Shown here: piece by piece, positions 1-9,221 of the stretch | Position numbering within the stretch: the stretch's first letter is position 1 | Layout of the letters: every line of letters begins with the position of its first letter | Origin: DATAWK01 sp036267255 | GTDB lineage: Bacteria; Acidobacteriota; Terriglobia; Terriglobales; Acidobacteriaceae | Direction of reading: 5' to 3' | Length of the DNA: 64,000 nt | Assembly (NCBI GenBank): GCA_036267255.1 | Contig: DATAWK010000038.1 | Location: 1-64,000 of the forward strand | Program-made: the position numbers and the translations under genes | The notes under the pieces: generated by a model | Database searches by the model: none | Told to the model about the DNA's origin: nothing | The model's input: the letters and a program-made list of their open reading frames with translations, nothing else

Positions 1-1
1 C

Positions 2-619
2 CCAGGCTCCCGAAGCTCTGCCATATTTTTTCTCGGTGTTTGCGTGCTTGCTCTGGCCGTAGGCATGCCGTGGTGGCTACACGAGTTGGGGCGGGGAACT
101 TATGGGATATTTGGCGTCGACGCAGCGGCGCAGATGCGAGATGGTTGGTTACTGGTGCCACTTAGCGGCAAGTTTGCGTTCATCTCGCCCTCCAAGATGA
201 TCTTGGCCTGTCCTCTGCTTGCACTCATTCCTATTGCATTCTTTTTGTTGAGCCGGCGAGCGTTCCATGTTCGTCGCGTCCCAGTCTGGTCCGGCGGAAG
301 GCAGGAAGATGCCCGACAGATTGCAACCACATCGCTGGCATTTTCCAACGCATTGCGCACCTTTTATGGGTTTATCTATGGTCCAACCCACAATCTGGAG
401 CGCGAATATGACCACGGACCTTATTTCGTGAAGAGGCTCATCTTCAATCAGGAAGTGGCGCCGATTTTTGGGCCATACCTCTTCTCGCCGCTAGTAAAGG
501 CTACCCGCAGGATTTCCGACGAGGTCAGCAAGTTGCAATCTGGCTACTTGAATCTCTACAACGCATTGATCGGAATGCTTTTGGTGCTGATTTTGGGATT
601 AGCACTCTTTTACAAGTAG
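2..619 (+). CDS. Hydrogenase-4 component B-like (HyfB/HycC) membrane subunit, C-terminal part
   Basis: The reading frame is open to the left edge of the window, so only the C-terminal part (about 205 residues) is present and the true start lies outside. It has a hydrophobic helix near the visible N-terminus, another around residues 75-90, and a final helix at the extreme C-terminus. The stretch with WSGG, then ALRTFYGFIYGP, then a run ending KLQSGYLNLY before the last helix resembles the C-terminal region of HyfB/HycC proteins, relatives of the NuoL/NuoN antiporter-like subunits of complex I. These sit in the inner membrane and couple group-4 [NiFe]-hydrogenase or related complexes to ion translocation. 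The neighbouring subunits would lie to the left, outside the window. Family identity is by pattern recognition; subtype and bound hydrogenase cannot be determined here. Confidence 0.72.
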   Translation, partial: PGSRSSAIFFLGVCVLALAVGMPWWLHELGRGTYGIFGVDAAAQMRDGWLLVPLSGKFAFISPSKMILACPLLALIPIAFFLLSRRAFHVRRVPVWSGGRQEDARQIATTSLAFSNALRTFYGFIYGPTHNLEREYDHGPYFVKRLIFNQEVAPIFGPYLFSPLVKATRRISDEVSKLQSGYLNLYNALIGMLLVLILGLALFYK

Positions 620-992
620 ACCAATGACTTGTTCGTCTTGGAAGGGCATACTGCTTACTCGAATATCCTCGTCGACCCGCAAGACCGAAAATTTTATGAC
701 AGCCCTTCGCAATCTCTAACCGAACGATTAGTCCCCTGAAGTCTGCTAGTGTTCGCCAATCAGCGAGCCCTCGATCGAGAAATTTCTACATCTCCTCGCT
801 GAGCGGAACTTCTGTTTCTTCAACTTGAAAGCAAAAGCGCTGGATGCAATGCGATGTTATTGCGGAGCCGACTTTCTGAATCCATCGTCTCTATCGCTTC
901 ATCCAAGCTTCCACATGCATACGTGTTCTCGCGGCGCGAACGCTCCCAAAAAGAGAACCTAACTGAGAGAAAGTTTCAAGCTTGATTGGAGA
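620..992. other. Intergenic stretch without a recognisable gene
   Basis: About 370 bases between the HyfB-like gene and the efflux operon. All frames are broken by stops and no family is recognisable. It presumably holds the promoter of the efflux operon, but no convincing -35/-10 pair or operator stands out. Confidence 0.5.
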
Positions 993-2219
993 ATGAGTAT
1001 GAATGCGTCTCTTAAGCCAAGGGCGTTCACGATTTTTCTGAAGACAGCCATGGTGGCTATCCCGGTAGGGTTGTTGACCGTTGGCGCTGGACTCTTTGCG
1101 GGGTGCGGCAAGAGTGTAAGCGCTTCATCTCCCCATCCTCCCCCCGCAATGAAAGTGAATGTGGTGAAGGTGGAGCCGAGTAATGTGCCGCTGACGGGCG
1201 AATGGGTGGGCACACTCGACGGCTATGTGAATGCTCAGATACAACCACAGGCGAACGGCTACCTGATTCGCCAGGATTATCGCGAAGGCTCGCAGGTGGA
1301 AAAAGGTCAGGTCCTGTTCGAGATCGATCCGCGCCCGTTTGAGGCGGCGCTTGAACAGGCACAGGGCCAGCTTGGGCAGGCGCATGCGCAGCTTGCGCTC
1401 GCAGAAATCAACGTGAAGCGCGACACGCCTCTGTCCGAGGCTCATGCGATTGCCAGAAGCCAGCTCGACAACGAGATCCAGCAGGAGGCCCAGGCGAAAG
1501 CAACGGTGGAGACGGCTGAGGCTGCCGTGACAACGGCGAACCTCAATCTCGGTTTCACCAAGGTGCGATCGTTGATCACAGGGGTTGCAGGACAGGCGAC
1601 AACCCAAGTCGGCAATCTTGTGAATGCCCAGTCCGTGCTGACCGCGGTTTCGCAGCTCAACCCGATCAAGGTCTATTTTTCCATCAGTGACAGCGAGTAT
1701 CTTGCCTTGACAAGGCGCGCGGATGGGAGTGGCAGCAACCTGCTTCATGGAGCGTCGAAGCTTCCCCTCACGCTGACACTTTCGGATGGCGAAATTTTTC
1801 CGTACAAGGGCCGTGTAGTCTTCGTCGATCGGCAGTTGAACACCCAGACCGGAGCGATTCGAATCGCTGCCGCTTTTCCGAATCCAGGCAACGTGCTTCG
1901 TCCGGGCCAGTTCGGCCGGGTTAAAGCAGAGATAGGAGTTCTGCACAATGCGGTTCTTGTACCGCAGGAGGCAATCACTGAGTTTCAGGGGCAGGAGCAG
2001 GTCTACACCGTTGGGAAGGACAACACGGTCCACGCGAATAACGTGACCCTAGGCCCACAGTACGGCAACAGCTGCGTAGTCAAAAGCGGACTTGCCAGTG
2101 GATCTCTCGTGATTACCAACAATCTTCAGAAGCTCCGCGACGGCGCACTGGTCAATCCACGGCTTACAACCTTTCAGGTAGCCGCAGCCACTCAGCCAAA
2201 TCAACCGGCGGGAAGCTAA
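993..2219 (+). CDS. RND efflux periplasmic adaptor (membrane fusion) lipoprotein, AcrA/MexA type
   Basis: Periplasmic adaptor that joins an inner-membrane RND pump to an outer-membrane channel. The N-terminus has a basic start, a hydrophobic stretch and a lipobox LFAGC with the lipidated Cys at residue 38, so the mature protein should be lipid-anchored on the periplasmic side. Family order is visible: a beta-barrel/lipoyl half around residues 75-110 (ANGYLIR, EGSQVEKGQVLFEIDPRPFEAAL), an alpha-helical hairpin at about 110-190, the second lipoyl half (VRSLITGVAGQATTQVGNLV), then beta-barrel and membrane-proximal domains. Length (408 residues) is usual. The pump gene starts 3 bases after the stop and the outer-membrane gene follows, so this is a three-gene operon. 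No regulator gene is adjacent. Substrates cannot be predicted from the sequence. Confidence 0.95.
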   Translation: MSMNASLKPRAFTIFLKTAMVAIPVGLLTVGAGLFAGCGKSVSASSPHPPPAMKVNVVKVEPSNVPLTGEWVGTLDGYVNAQIQPQANGYLIRQDYREGSQVEKGQVLFEIDPRPFEAALEQAQGQLGQAHAQLALAEINVKRDTPLSEAHAIARSQLDNEIQQEAQAKATVETAEAAVTTANLNLGFTKVRSLITGVAGQATTQVGNLVNAQSVLTAVSQLNPIKVYFSISDSEYLALTRRADGSGSNLLHGASKLPLTLTLSDGEIFPYKGRVVFVDRQLNTQTGAIRIAAAFPNPGNVLRPGQFGRVKAEIGVLHNAVLVPQEAITEFQGQEQVYTVGKDNTVHANNVTLGPQYGNSCVVKSGLASGSLVITNNLQKLRDGALVNPRLTTFQVAAATQPNQPAGS

Positions 2220-2222
2220 ATA

Positions 2223-5200
2223 ATGTCGAAGTTCTTCATCCGTCGCCCCATCGTTGCGATTGTCATCGCCATCATTACGGTTGTGGTTGGTATCGTCTCG
2301 CTGTTCACGCTGCCAATTTCGCAGTTTCCCAACATCGTTCCGCCGGAGATTCTCGTCACCGCAACGTATCCCGGCGCGGACGCCAAGACCGTCAGCCAAG
2401 CGGTTTCCACTCCGATTGAGCAGCAGATGAACGGCGTGGACAACATGATCTACATGGATTCTGTAAGCGCCAACAATGGCGTGGTGCAGCTATTTGTAGA
2501 TTTTGACGTCAAGACCGATCCCAACATCGACCAGGTTTTGGCCCAGTTGCGCGTCGATCAGGCCCAGTCCCAACTGCCGGCGGAAGTAACGACAGCCGGC
2601 CTCACAGTGCAGAAGGCGCTGACGTCGCCCCTGATGCTGATCGCGCTCAATTCACCTGGCGGCAAGTTGAGCCAGAACTTCCTTACCAACTACGCCGTCA
2701 TCAATCTTCAAGACCAGCTGGCACGCGTGAACGGCGTCTCGCGCGTGCAGGTCTTTGGGGGGCAGTATGCGCTTCGCATCTGGGTAGACCCGGATAAGCT
2801 CGCCAAACTCGGGGTCACGGCAACGGACGTGATTTCCGCGATACAGACGCAGAATAATGTCAACCCGGCGGGCCAGATCGGCGGCGAGCCGATTCCGAAA
2901 GGGCAGGAGTTCACCTACACGGTCCGCACGCAAGGGCGCCTCGTCACGCCTGAAGAGTTTGGCAACATCATCCTGCGCGCCAATCCCGATGGGTCCGTCC
3001 TTCACCTGAGTGACGTGGCTCGCATCGAGCTTGGAGCCCAGTCGTATGGCCTCTCAGCCCGGTACAACCAGGCACCCGCAGGGGTCATGGCGATTTACCA
3101 ATTGCCCGGCTCAAACGCAGTCGAGACCGCAAAAGCCGTGCGACAACGCATGAAGGAGCTTTCCGCCACCTTCCCGCCAAGCATCACCTACAGCGTTCCG
3201 CTCGATACCACCAAAGCAGTCACGTCGGGTATCCACGAGATCATGCTGACGCTCTTTGAAGCGCTTGGTCTGGTTGTGATTGTCGTATTCATCTTTCTGC
3301 AGGGCTGGCGCGCCACTCTTATTCCACTGCTGGCTGTTCCTGTTTCGCTCATCGGAACATTCATCATCTTTCCGGCGCTCGGTTTCTCCATCAACACACT
3401 TTCACTCTTCGGACTAGTGCTGGCGATTGGCCTGGTCGTCGATGACGCGATCATCGTCGTCGAGGCAGTAGAGCACCATATCGAAGAGGGCATGGATCCG
3501 AAATCGGCGAGCGAGAAGGCAATGGAGGAGGTGGGTGGTCCTGTCGTCGCGATCGCATTGATTCTGGCGGCCGTCTTCATTCCGACAGCGGCAATTCCCG
3601 GCATCACCGGACGCTTGTACCAGCAGTTCGCAGTTACGATTGCAATCTCCGTGCTGATCTCAGCTTTCAATGCGCTCACGCTCTCTCCGGCTCTCTCTGC
3701 GCTTCTTCTGAAGCCCAGGGCCGAGGGCAGCAAGCAGAGTCTGCTCGGCAAAGGGTTTGGATTGTTCAACAGGTTCTTCCGGCGCACTACGGACGGATTT
3801 GTTCACGCCTCCGGGATACTCATTCATAAGTCCGCCTTCGCCATGCTTGGCCTGATCCTGGTTGGCGCGGCTGCCGTGTACATGGGCAGCAGCCTCCCCA
3901 CAGGATTCATTCCCACAGAAGATCAGGGCTACATGTTTCTTGCCTTGCAGCTTCCTGACAGCGCCTCGGCACAGCGCACCGATGCCGCTGAGCAGAGGAT
4001 CACCGCCGCTCTGCTCAAGACCCCCGGTGTTGAAGGCGTGATCGCGGTGAACGACTTTTCGCTCCTCACGCAGGTGCAGAGCACCAACTCGGGCTTCTTC
4101 TTCGTAAACCTCAAGCCATGGGCTGTCCGGAAGAGCAAAGAAGAGCAGCTCGCTTATATTCAGAGCCATTTGCAACGGCAGCTCGCCGCCGATCCGGACG
4201 GCATCGCCTTCGCGTTTCCGCCGCCCTCCATTCCGGGCATCGGTACTTCGGGTGGCGTCACCATGATCCTCGAAGATCGCTCCGGTTCAGATGATCCTGC
4301 AACCCTGACCAAGAACGTCTTCACCTTTCTACGCGCTCTTTCCAAACGTCCTGAGATCGCGGCCGCTATCCCGTCCTATGAGCCGGCGGTGCCCCAGCTC
4401 TACGCCGATGTCGACAAAGAAAAGGCCCTCGAACAGCAAGTGAGCCTCTCCAGCGTCTACACCACGATGCAAACCTTTATGGGCGGCTATCTAGTGAACT
4501 ACTTCAATCGGTTCGGACGTCAATGGCAGACCTACGTCGAGGCCGAAGGCACGTCGCGCACCAACATCGCGAACATCGACGAGTTCTACGTGCGCAGCGC
4601 CAACGGCAGCCAAGTGCCGCTCAGCTCGCTGGTCACCGTGAAGCGAACCACCGGTCCGGAGTTTATCTACCGATTCAACGAATACAATGCCGCGCAGCTG
4701 AATATCACGGGCGCGCCCGGATACAGTTCCGGCCAGGTACGAAAGGCGCTGGAAGAAGTCTTCAAAGAGACCATGCCGCCGGGAGCCGGCTTCGATTACT
4801 CGGGCATGTCGTTCCAGGAGCAGCAGGCCGAGAAGGGCGTCCCCCCGTGGGCCGTGTTCGGGCTTTCGCTTGTTTTCGTCTTTCTCATCCTGGCCGCGCT
4901 GTATGAGAGCTGGACATTGCCCTTCAGCGTCCTGCTTAGCACGCCCGTCGCCATTTTGGGTGCATATCTTGCTTTGCATGCACGCCATTTTGAGAACGAT
5001 ATTTTTGCGACCATCGGTCTGGTCATGCTCATCGGCCTATCGGCCAAGAACGCCATTCTCATCGTCGAGTTCGCCAAATTGAACTACGAACGGGGGCAAA
5101 GCATCTGCGATGCCGCTCTGAACGCTGCCCGCCTGCGTTTTCGTCCAATCGTGATGACAGCCCTGGCATTCATTGTCGGTTGCCTGCCGTTGTGGGTTGC

Positions 5201-5447
5201 CACCGGATCGGGTGCTGCCTCCCGACAAATCCTGGGCACAGTTGTTGTCGGCGGCATGACGCTTTCCACCGTCCTCGGATTGATTTTCATTCCTGTCACG
5301 TTCGCAGTGGTCGAGTTCCTCTCGCACCGATTCGTGCGTGGCGGCAAAGGCACGACGATGGATTCGATTTGTGGTCCGGGAGCACCACCCGAAGAGCAAA
5401 CCGGCGCAATCGTCGCGCACGCTCGCACGGACGGTGGCCGGGCATGA
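2223..5447 (+). CDS. RND multidrug efflux pump, HAE1 family (AcrB/MexB type)
   Basis: Inner-membrane proton-driven pump of 1074 residues, slightly longer than AcrB because of a polar C-terminal tail after the last helix. Two similar halves each hold one transmembrane helix, a large periplasmic porter/docking domain and five or six more helices. The proton-relay residues are in place: Asp-Asp at 407-408 within GLVVDDAIIVVEA and Lys 942 within GLSAKNAILIVEFAK. The N-terminal MSKFFIRRPIVA is typical of HAE1 pumps. It directly follows the adaptor gene and its stop overlaps the next start (ATGA). Together the three proteins span both membranes and expel amphipathic toxic compounds; the exact substrate range is unknown. 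Assignment to HAE1 rather than the metal-exporting HME class rests on overall sequence style and the DD pair. Confidence 0.97.
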   Translation: MSKFFIRRPIVAIVIAIITVVVGIVSLFTLPISQFPNIVPPEILVTATYPGADAKTVSQAVSTPIEQQMNGVDNMIYMDSVSANNGVVQLFVDFDVKTDPNIDQVLAQLRVDQAQSQLPAEVTTAGLTVQKALTSPLMLIALNSPGGKLSQNFLTNYAVINLQDQLARVNGVSRVQVFGGQYALRIWVDPDKLAKLGVTATDVISAIQTQNNVNPAGQIGGEPIPKGQEFTYTVRTQGRLVTPEEFGNIILRANPDGSVLHLSDVARIELGAQSYGLSARYNQAPAGVMAIYQLPGSNAVETAKAVRQRMKELSATFPPSITYSVPLDTTKAVTSGIHEIMLTLFEALGLVVIVVFIFLQGWRATLIPLLAVPVSLIGTFIIFPALGFSINTLSLFGLVLAIGLVVDDAIIVVEAVEHHIEEGMDPKSASEKAMEEVGGPVVAIALILAAVFIPTAAIPGITGRLYQQFAVTIAISVLISAFNALTLSPALSALLLKPRAEGSKQSLLGKGFGLFNRFFRRTTDGFVHASGILIHKSAFAMLGLILVGAAAVYMGSSLPTGFIPTEDQGYMFLALQLPDSASAQRTDAAEQRITAALLKTPGVEGVIAVNDFSLLTQVQSTNSGFFFVNLKPWAVRKSKEEQLAYIQSHLQRQLAADPDGIAFAFPPPSIPGIGTSGGVTMILEDRSGSDDPATLTKNVFTFLRALSKRPEIAAAIPSYEPAVPQLYADVDKEKALEQQVSLSSVYTTMQTFMGGYLVNYFNRFGRQWQTYVEAEGTSRTNIANIDEFYVRSANGSQVPLSSLVTVKRTTGPEFIYRFNEYNAAQLNITGAPGYSSGQVRKALEEVFKETMPPGAGFDYSGMSFQEQQAEKGVPPWAVFGLSLVFVFLILAALYESWTLPFSVLLSTPVAILGAYLALHARHFENDIFATIGLVMLIGLSAKNAILIVEFAKLNYERGQSICDAALNAARLRFRPIVMTALAFIVGCLPLWVATGSGAASRQILGTVVVGGMTLSTVLGLIFIPVTFAVVEFLSHRFVRGGKGTTMDSICGPGAPPEEQTGAIVAHARTDGGRA

Positions 5448-6859
5448 AGCGTCTTCGCCAATCCGTTCGACTGAGCCTCCTCGCTGGAACCATGAGCTTG
5501 CTGGCCGGGTGCACAGTGGGCCCGAAGTACGTTCGGCCGAATTACACGGCGCCGCCGGCCTTTCGTGGAGCGGACAATGTAGCCGTCGCGAGCGACACAA
5601 AAAAATCGCTCGGCGATGAGCAATGGGCTGCCGTCTATCGCGAGCCGGAACTCCAAGCGCTGATCCGTAAGGCTCTTGTCAACAACTATGATGTCCGCAT
5701 CGCAGCGCAACGTATCCTGGAGCAGCAGGCGCAGGTCAGGATCACCCGCTCACAGGAGTTCCCAAGCTTCACCGTCGGCGGAAACGGCATCGGCGCTACC
5801 TTGCCCTCTTCTCTTGGAACGCAGATTGCCAACCCGCTCGTGGAAGGATCGCTCGATGTTTCAGGTTCGTGGACACCTGATTTCTGGGGTCTGTATCGCA
5901 AGCAGACCGAGGCGGCCCGCGCCCAGCTATTGGCGCAGGTCTGGGCCCAGCGAGCGGTTCGTCTGACGCTTGTGGAGCAGGTCGCGACCACGTATTTACA
6001 GCTCCGCGCTCTCGATTCCCAACTTGAGATTACGAGGGAAACGATCAAGGCCCGAAGAGATTCCTTGGCTCTGACCAAAACGCTCGAAAGCGGAGGCTCC
6101 GTACCTCTATCCGACGTGCGCCAGGCAGAGCAACTGCTGTACACGGCAACTTCCGAGGTGCCCCAGTTCGAAGAGCAGATTCAACAACAGGAGAACGCCA
6201 TCGCGCTGCTGCTTGGAGAGAACCCCGGACCAATCGTTCATACGGACGCAAATGCGCTGGCGCCTCCGCCGCAGGATCTTCCCACCGGCATACCCTCGCA
6301 ACTTCTTGAACGGCGGCCGGATATTGAGCAGGCGGAAGCGACCCTGATTGCCGCAAATGCGCAAATCGGCGTCGCGCGCGCACAATTCTTTCCCAACTTA
6401 TCGATCAGCGCCTCGGGAGGAGTGGGCGGCGACAGCCTTTCGAGCATCTTCGACACTGCGGGAAAGACCATCTACGGCATCGGCACGCTGACACAACCTC
6501 TGTTTGAAGGGGGCAAGCTGCGCGGCCAGCTTGAGCTTTCCGAGCAGACCAAGGACGAGATGGTGCTGAATTATCAGAAGACCATCGCGGGCGCATTTCG
6601 CGATGTCTCCAACGCCCTGATCGCTCTGAACAAGCAGCGAGCTTACCGTGAGCAGCAGGAAAAGCTTGTCGAAGCTGCAAAAGATGCGACCCGTCTGGCA
6701 CGCCTTCGATACCAGGGAGGGTCTACAAGCTATCTCGAAGTGCTCACCACAGATTCAGATCTCTTCACGGCTCAACTGAACCTTGTGAATGCTCAGGAGG
6801 GTGAAGCGCTGGCTCTCGTTCAGCTCTACAGTGCCTTGGGGGGAGGCTGGCAATCCTGA
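5444..6859 (+). CDS. Outer-membrane efflux lipoprotein, NodT/OprM family
   Basis: TolC-like outer-membrane channel of the efflux operon, 471 residues. The start at 5444 was chosen because it overlaps the pump stop by ATGA and is followed by a clear signal peptide with lipobox LLAGC (Cys 23) and then TVGPKYVRP, the usual mature start of NodT-family proteins. Two outer-membrane efflux repeats follow, each with long heptad-like helices: WTPDFWGLYRKQTEAARAQL in the first half, and RRPDIEQAEATLIAANAQIG plus FPNLSISASGG in the second. The open frame extends 264 bases further upstream inside the pump gene, but those codons are out-of-frame shadow. It completes the tripartite pump; the gene ends just before an apparently gene-poor accessory stretch. 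Confidence 0.95.
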   Translation: MKRLRQSVRLSLLAGTMSLLAGCTVGPKYVRPNYTAPPAFRGADNVAVASDTKKSLGDEQWAAVYREPELQALIRKALVNNYDVRIAAQRILEQQAQVRITRSQEFPSFTVGGNGIGATLPSSLGTQIANPLVEGSLDVSGSWTPDFWGLYRKQTEAARAQLLAQVWAQRAVRLTLVEQVATTYLQLRALDSQLEITRETIKARRDSLALTKTLESGGSVPLSDVRQAEQLLYTATSEVPQFEEQIQQQENAIALLLGENPGPIVHTDANALAPPPQDLPTGIPSQLLERRPDIEQAEATLIAANAQIGVARAQFFPNLSISASGGVGGDSLSSIFDTAGKTIYGIGTLTQPLFEGGKLRGQLELSEQTKDEMVLNYQKTIAGAFRDVSNALIALNKQRAYREQQEKLVEAAKDATRLARLRYQGGSTSYLEVLTTDSDLFTAQLNLVNAQEGEALALVQLYSALGGGWQS

Positions 6860-7033
6860 ACCTTGCACCTTTCGTGACGTCTATCCGCCCTTCGGTTTGG
6901 AATTCTTTAAATGAATCGATTGTTCAGCCGGTAGGACCTTGCTGAGTCTTTTCAGCAGAGTCAGGCTTCAGATGATTACGCCAGCTTTTCAAGGACCATA
7001 GTCCCTACATCCATATATTCACTGGTACCCTGC

Positions 7034-7384
7034 ATGAGCAACAGATCTATCTCATCTCCCGATGAGCAAAACATGGATCTGGTCATGGACGCCGCAAAGA
7101 GTTCAGGTGCGTATCTGCCTGCGGCATGTGCGGCTCAGCGTGTGCTCAAGTCCAATCTCGCTTCAAACGGGGATCTGGACCTGTCTGTTATTAACGCCCT
7201 ATGCCGTCGAAGGCAGGCTCAACCCCAAGTGAGCGCTTTGCGCTATAAGGCACGAACTTGCGGCAGTGGCGAGGAGCCCAATTGTCAGAAGCCAACCCGT
7301 CGATGTCATAGCCTTGAAACACGCCTCAATACACTGAAACTGTTCAAGCTGGATGGGACAAATACAAAGCCGGGGGGAACTTGA
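7034..7384 (+). pseudogene. Possible fragment of a 3-hydroxyisobutyrate dehydrogenase-type gene
   Basis: A 116-codon open frame whose first third (about residues 12-55, with MDLVMDAAKSSGAYLPAAC and GDLDLSVINALCRR) resembles the last helical part of NAD-binding 6-phosphogluconate/3-hydroxyisobutyrate dehydrogenase-type proteins. In intact members the sequence ends shortly after this point, whereas here the frame runs on into low-complexity basic sequence with no family resemblance. The Rossmann N-terminal domain is absent upstream, where all frames are closed. I read it as the decayed 3' end of a former gene rather than a functional protein. The resemblance is short and could be accidental. 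Confidence 0.4.
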
Positions 7385-7421
7385 TGCTGCCTTGGATCAT
7401 CATGAAGCAAACCACAGCTGA

Positions 7422-8957
7422 CTACCACCGCCCATCCTGCGGCTCTCCGGTATCTGGATCGAGAATCAACGTCCTGTCCGAGCCGCGTCCGTCGGGGTAG
7501 GCGCTGAAATCAAACATATTCACGATGGAGCCTGCGACGGCGTCAAAGGACTGATCTCCGATTTGGCCGAGCTGCCAATTGTCTTCAATGAAGCGAGTGA
7601 TCGACGTTTGATCGGCAACCGAGTGGGCAACAAAATTCTCTTTCGCAAAAGGTGAAATCACGAGGAAAGGAAGCCGCGGGCCGTATCCGCAACGATCGAG
7701 GTAGGCTCCCGCCTTTGCTGTGCCGCAGAGTCCCGTGGAACCGAGAAGCGCATCGTTGCCTGGGTCATTGGATCGGCTCACAATCGGTGCCAGAACGTGA
7801 TCGTACCAACCATCGGAATCATCCCAGGCGATGAGAATGGCCATATCCTTCCACTGGGTACTCTGCTGCAGGCGATTGATCGTATCAACCAGGAATGTTT
7901 GCTCAGCCAACGGGCTGGAAGTCGATGGATGGCCCGTCTCGTTCGCGGGTGCCTTTAGAAAGCTGACTGCGGGCAGGTTTCCTGCGGCTACCGCATTCCA
8001 GAAGTCGGTCAGTGCGTATTGATGATTCGCCTGGTCTGTATATCCGATCGCACGGACGGAAGACGGCGGCAGATGGTGGGGATTGGCTGTGGAAGCGTAA
8101 TACTGGAAAGGTGCATAGTGGTCATCGTACTGACTGGTGCATTGTGCCTTGCCGCCGCTGTTCCCGGTTGGTGTCCAATCCCCATAAAACCAACCCCACG
8201 TCACTCCCCTGGCGTTCAGCAGATCGCCGATGTTTTTACCGGTCATCATGATGGTGGTGCCGGTGGAGCAATCGTCATCGGTGGCGTCGATGTTGGCGAT
8301 AACGCTGCCATTTGCGACCTTGCCGGAAACAGTAGCTGGAACAGCGCCATGTGTTTGCCCGGAAATCAGATTTAAGTGGCCCATGACGGTGGTGCCGAAG
8401 TTCGTCCCAAAGAAATCATCGCTCATGGCGTAATGCTGAGCGTAATTCCACAGTGCCGTCACTGTATTGCCATCGTAGTAGCCCATGGCAAGGTTTGGAG
8501 TGCACTCGGCCCCTGTGGTACTGACGCCAGTAGCGCTCAAGAGTTCGGAAACCTGATCGATCAGGCCTCCGTCATAGGCCTTCTGCTCGTCTGTATAGTG
8601 ATTGTCATTGTCGCAGGTGACGGCCTCGGAGCGATCGAGACGAAAGGGCGCAACCGCGTCTGGGTTGTCCTTGAGCAATGTAGCGGTGAGGCCATTGACC
8701 GTCGGCGTGTTCGGGCTGGCTTGGAAGGATGGTTCTCCCGGCGGATTGGCCGCATTCGGATAGGCGCCGAAATAATGGTCAAACGAGATGTTCTCGTCGA
8801 AGATCACCACCAGATGTTTGATGGGAGTAGTCGTAGCCAGCGAAGAATTCCCTGGCTCGGGCCCCGGACGGTATTGCTGGGCGATGGATTTGACGGGGAT
8901 TGCAAGCAGGCTGACACAAGCGAATGTCAGAAATACAAAGTTTCGTTTCATTGTCAA
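7422..8957 (-). CDS. Exported phosphoesterase family protein (phospholipase C / acid phosphatase AcpA-like)
   Basis: Predicted secreted hydrolase of 511 residues. It begins with a signal peptide (basic MTMKR, hydrophobic FVFLTFACVSLLAIPV, cleavage near SIAQQ). The segment IKHLVVIFDENISFDHYFG is the N-terminal metal/catalytic motif of the phosphoesterase family, which includes bacterial phospholipase C and the acid phosphatase AcpA; GHLNLISGQTHG and the late AILIAWDDSDGWYDHV also fit that family. Substrate could be a phospholipid head group or other phosphomonoesters or diesters. No Tat twin arginine is visible, so Sec export is more likely than the Tat route of classical PlcC enzymes. It is divergent from the multicopper oxidase gene. 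An alternative start two codons in (ATG at 8951) is possible. Confidence 0.88.
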   Translation of the reverse strand: MTMKRNFVFLTFACVSLLAIPVKSIAQQYRPGPEPGNSSLATTTPIKHLVVIFDENISFDHYFGAYPNAANPPGEPSFQASPNTPTVNGLTATLLKDNPDAVAPFRLDRSEAVTCDNDNHYTDEQKAYDGGLIDQVSELLSATGVSTTGAECTPNLAMGYYDGNTVTALWNYAQHYAMSDDFFGTNFGTTVMGHLNLISGQTHGAVPATVSGKVANGSVIANIDATDDDCSTGTTIMMTGKNIGDLLNARGVTWGWFYGDWTPTGNSGGKAQCTSQYDDHYAPFQYYASTANPHHLPPSSVRAIGYTDQANHQYALTDFWNAVAAGNLPAVSFLKAPANETGHPSTSSPLAEQTFLVDTINRLQQSTQWKDMAILIAWDDSDGWYDHVLAPIVSRSNDPGNDALLGSTGLCGTAKAGAYLDRCGYGPRLPFLVISPFAKENFVAHSVADQTSITRFIEDNWQLGQIGDQSFDAVAGSIVNMFDFSAYPDGRGSDRTLILDPDTGEPQDGRW

Positions 8958-9221
8958 GGCCTCTCAGGCGCTCCGAGTGAATGCAAATTTTTCGAGACGT
9001 GTGTCGCTCTTCAACCAGAAATCCTAAGCTGCTTCTGTTACGCGAAAATGAAAACCAGGGGAAAATAGACGATCATTGCAGGAGTGCCTGGGTCTCGCGT
9101 ACCTCTTCATCGCCCCGTAATAATTTCCGAGTATCAACCTAGATTAGGTTCCTTCGGAAAGCATAGTGTGCGCTGCTCGTCACGCTCCCTTGCTTGGGCG
9201 ACTTTTATTCCCGGGAGAAAA

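Noticed and set aside
8376..9068. 230-codon plus-strand frame across the phosphoesterase gene
   Set aside because: Antisense to a gene with signal peptide and family motif; no ribosome site or recognisable product.
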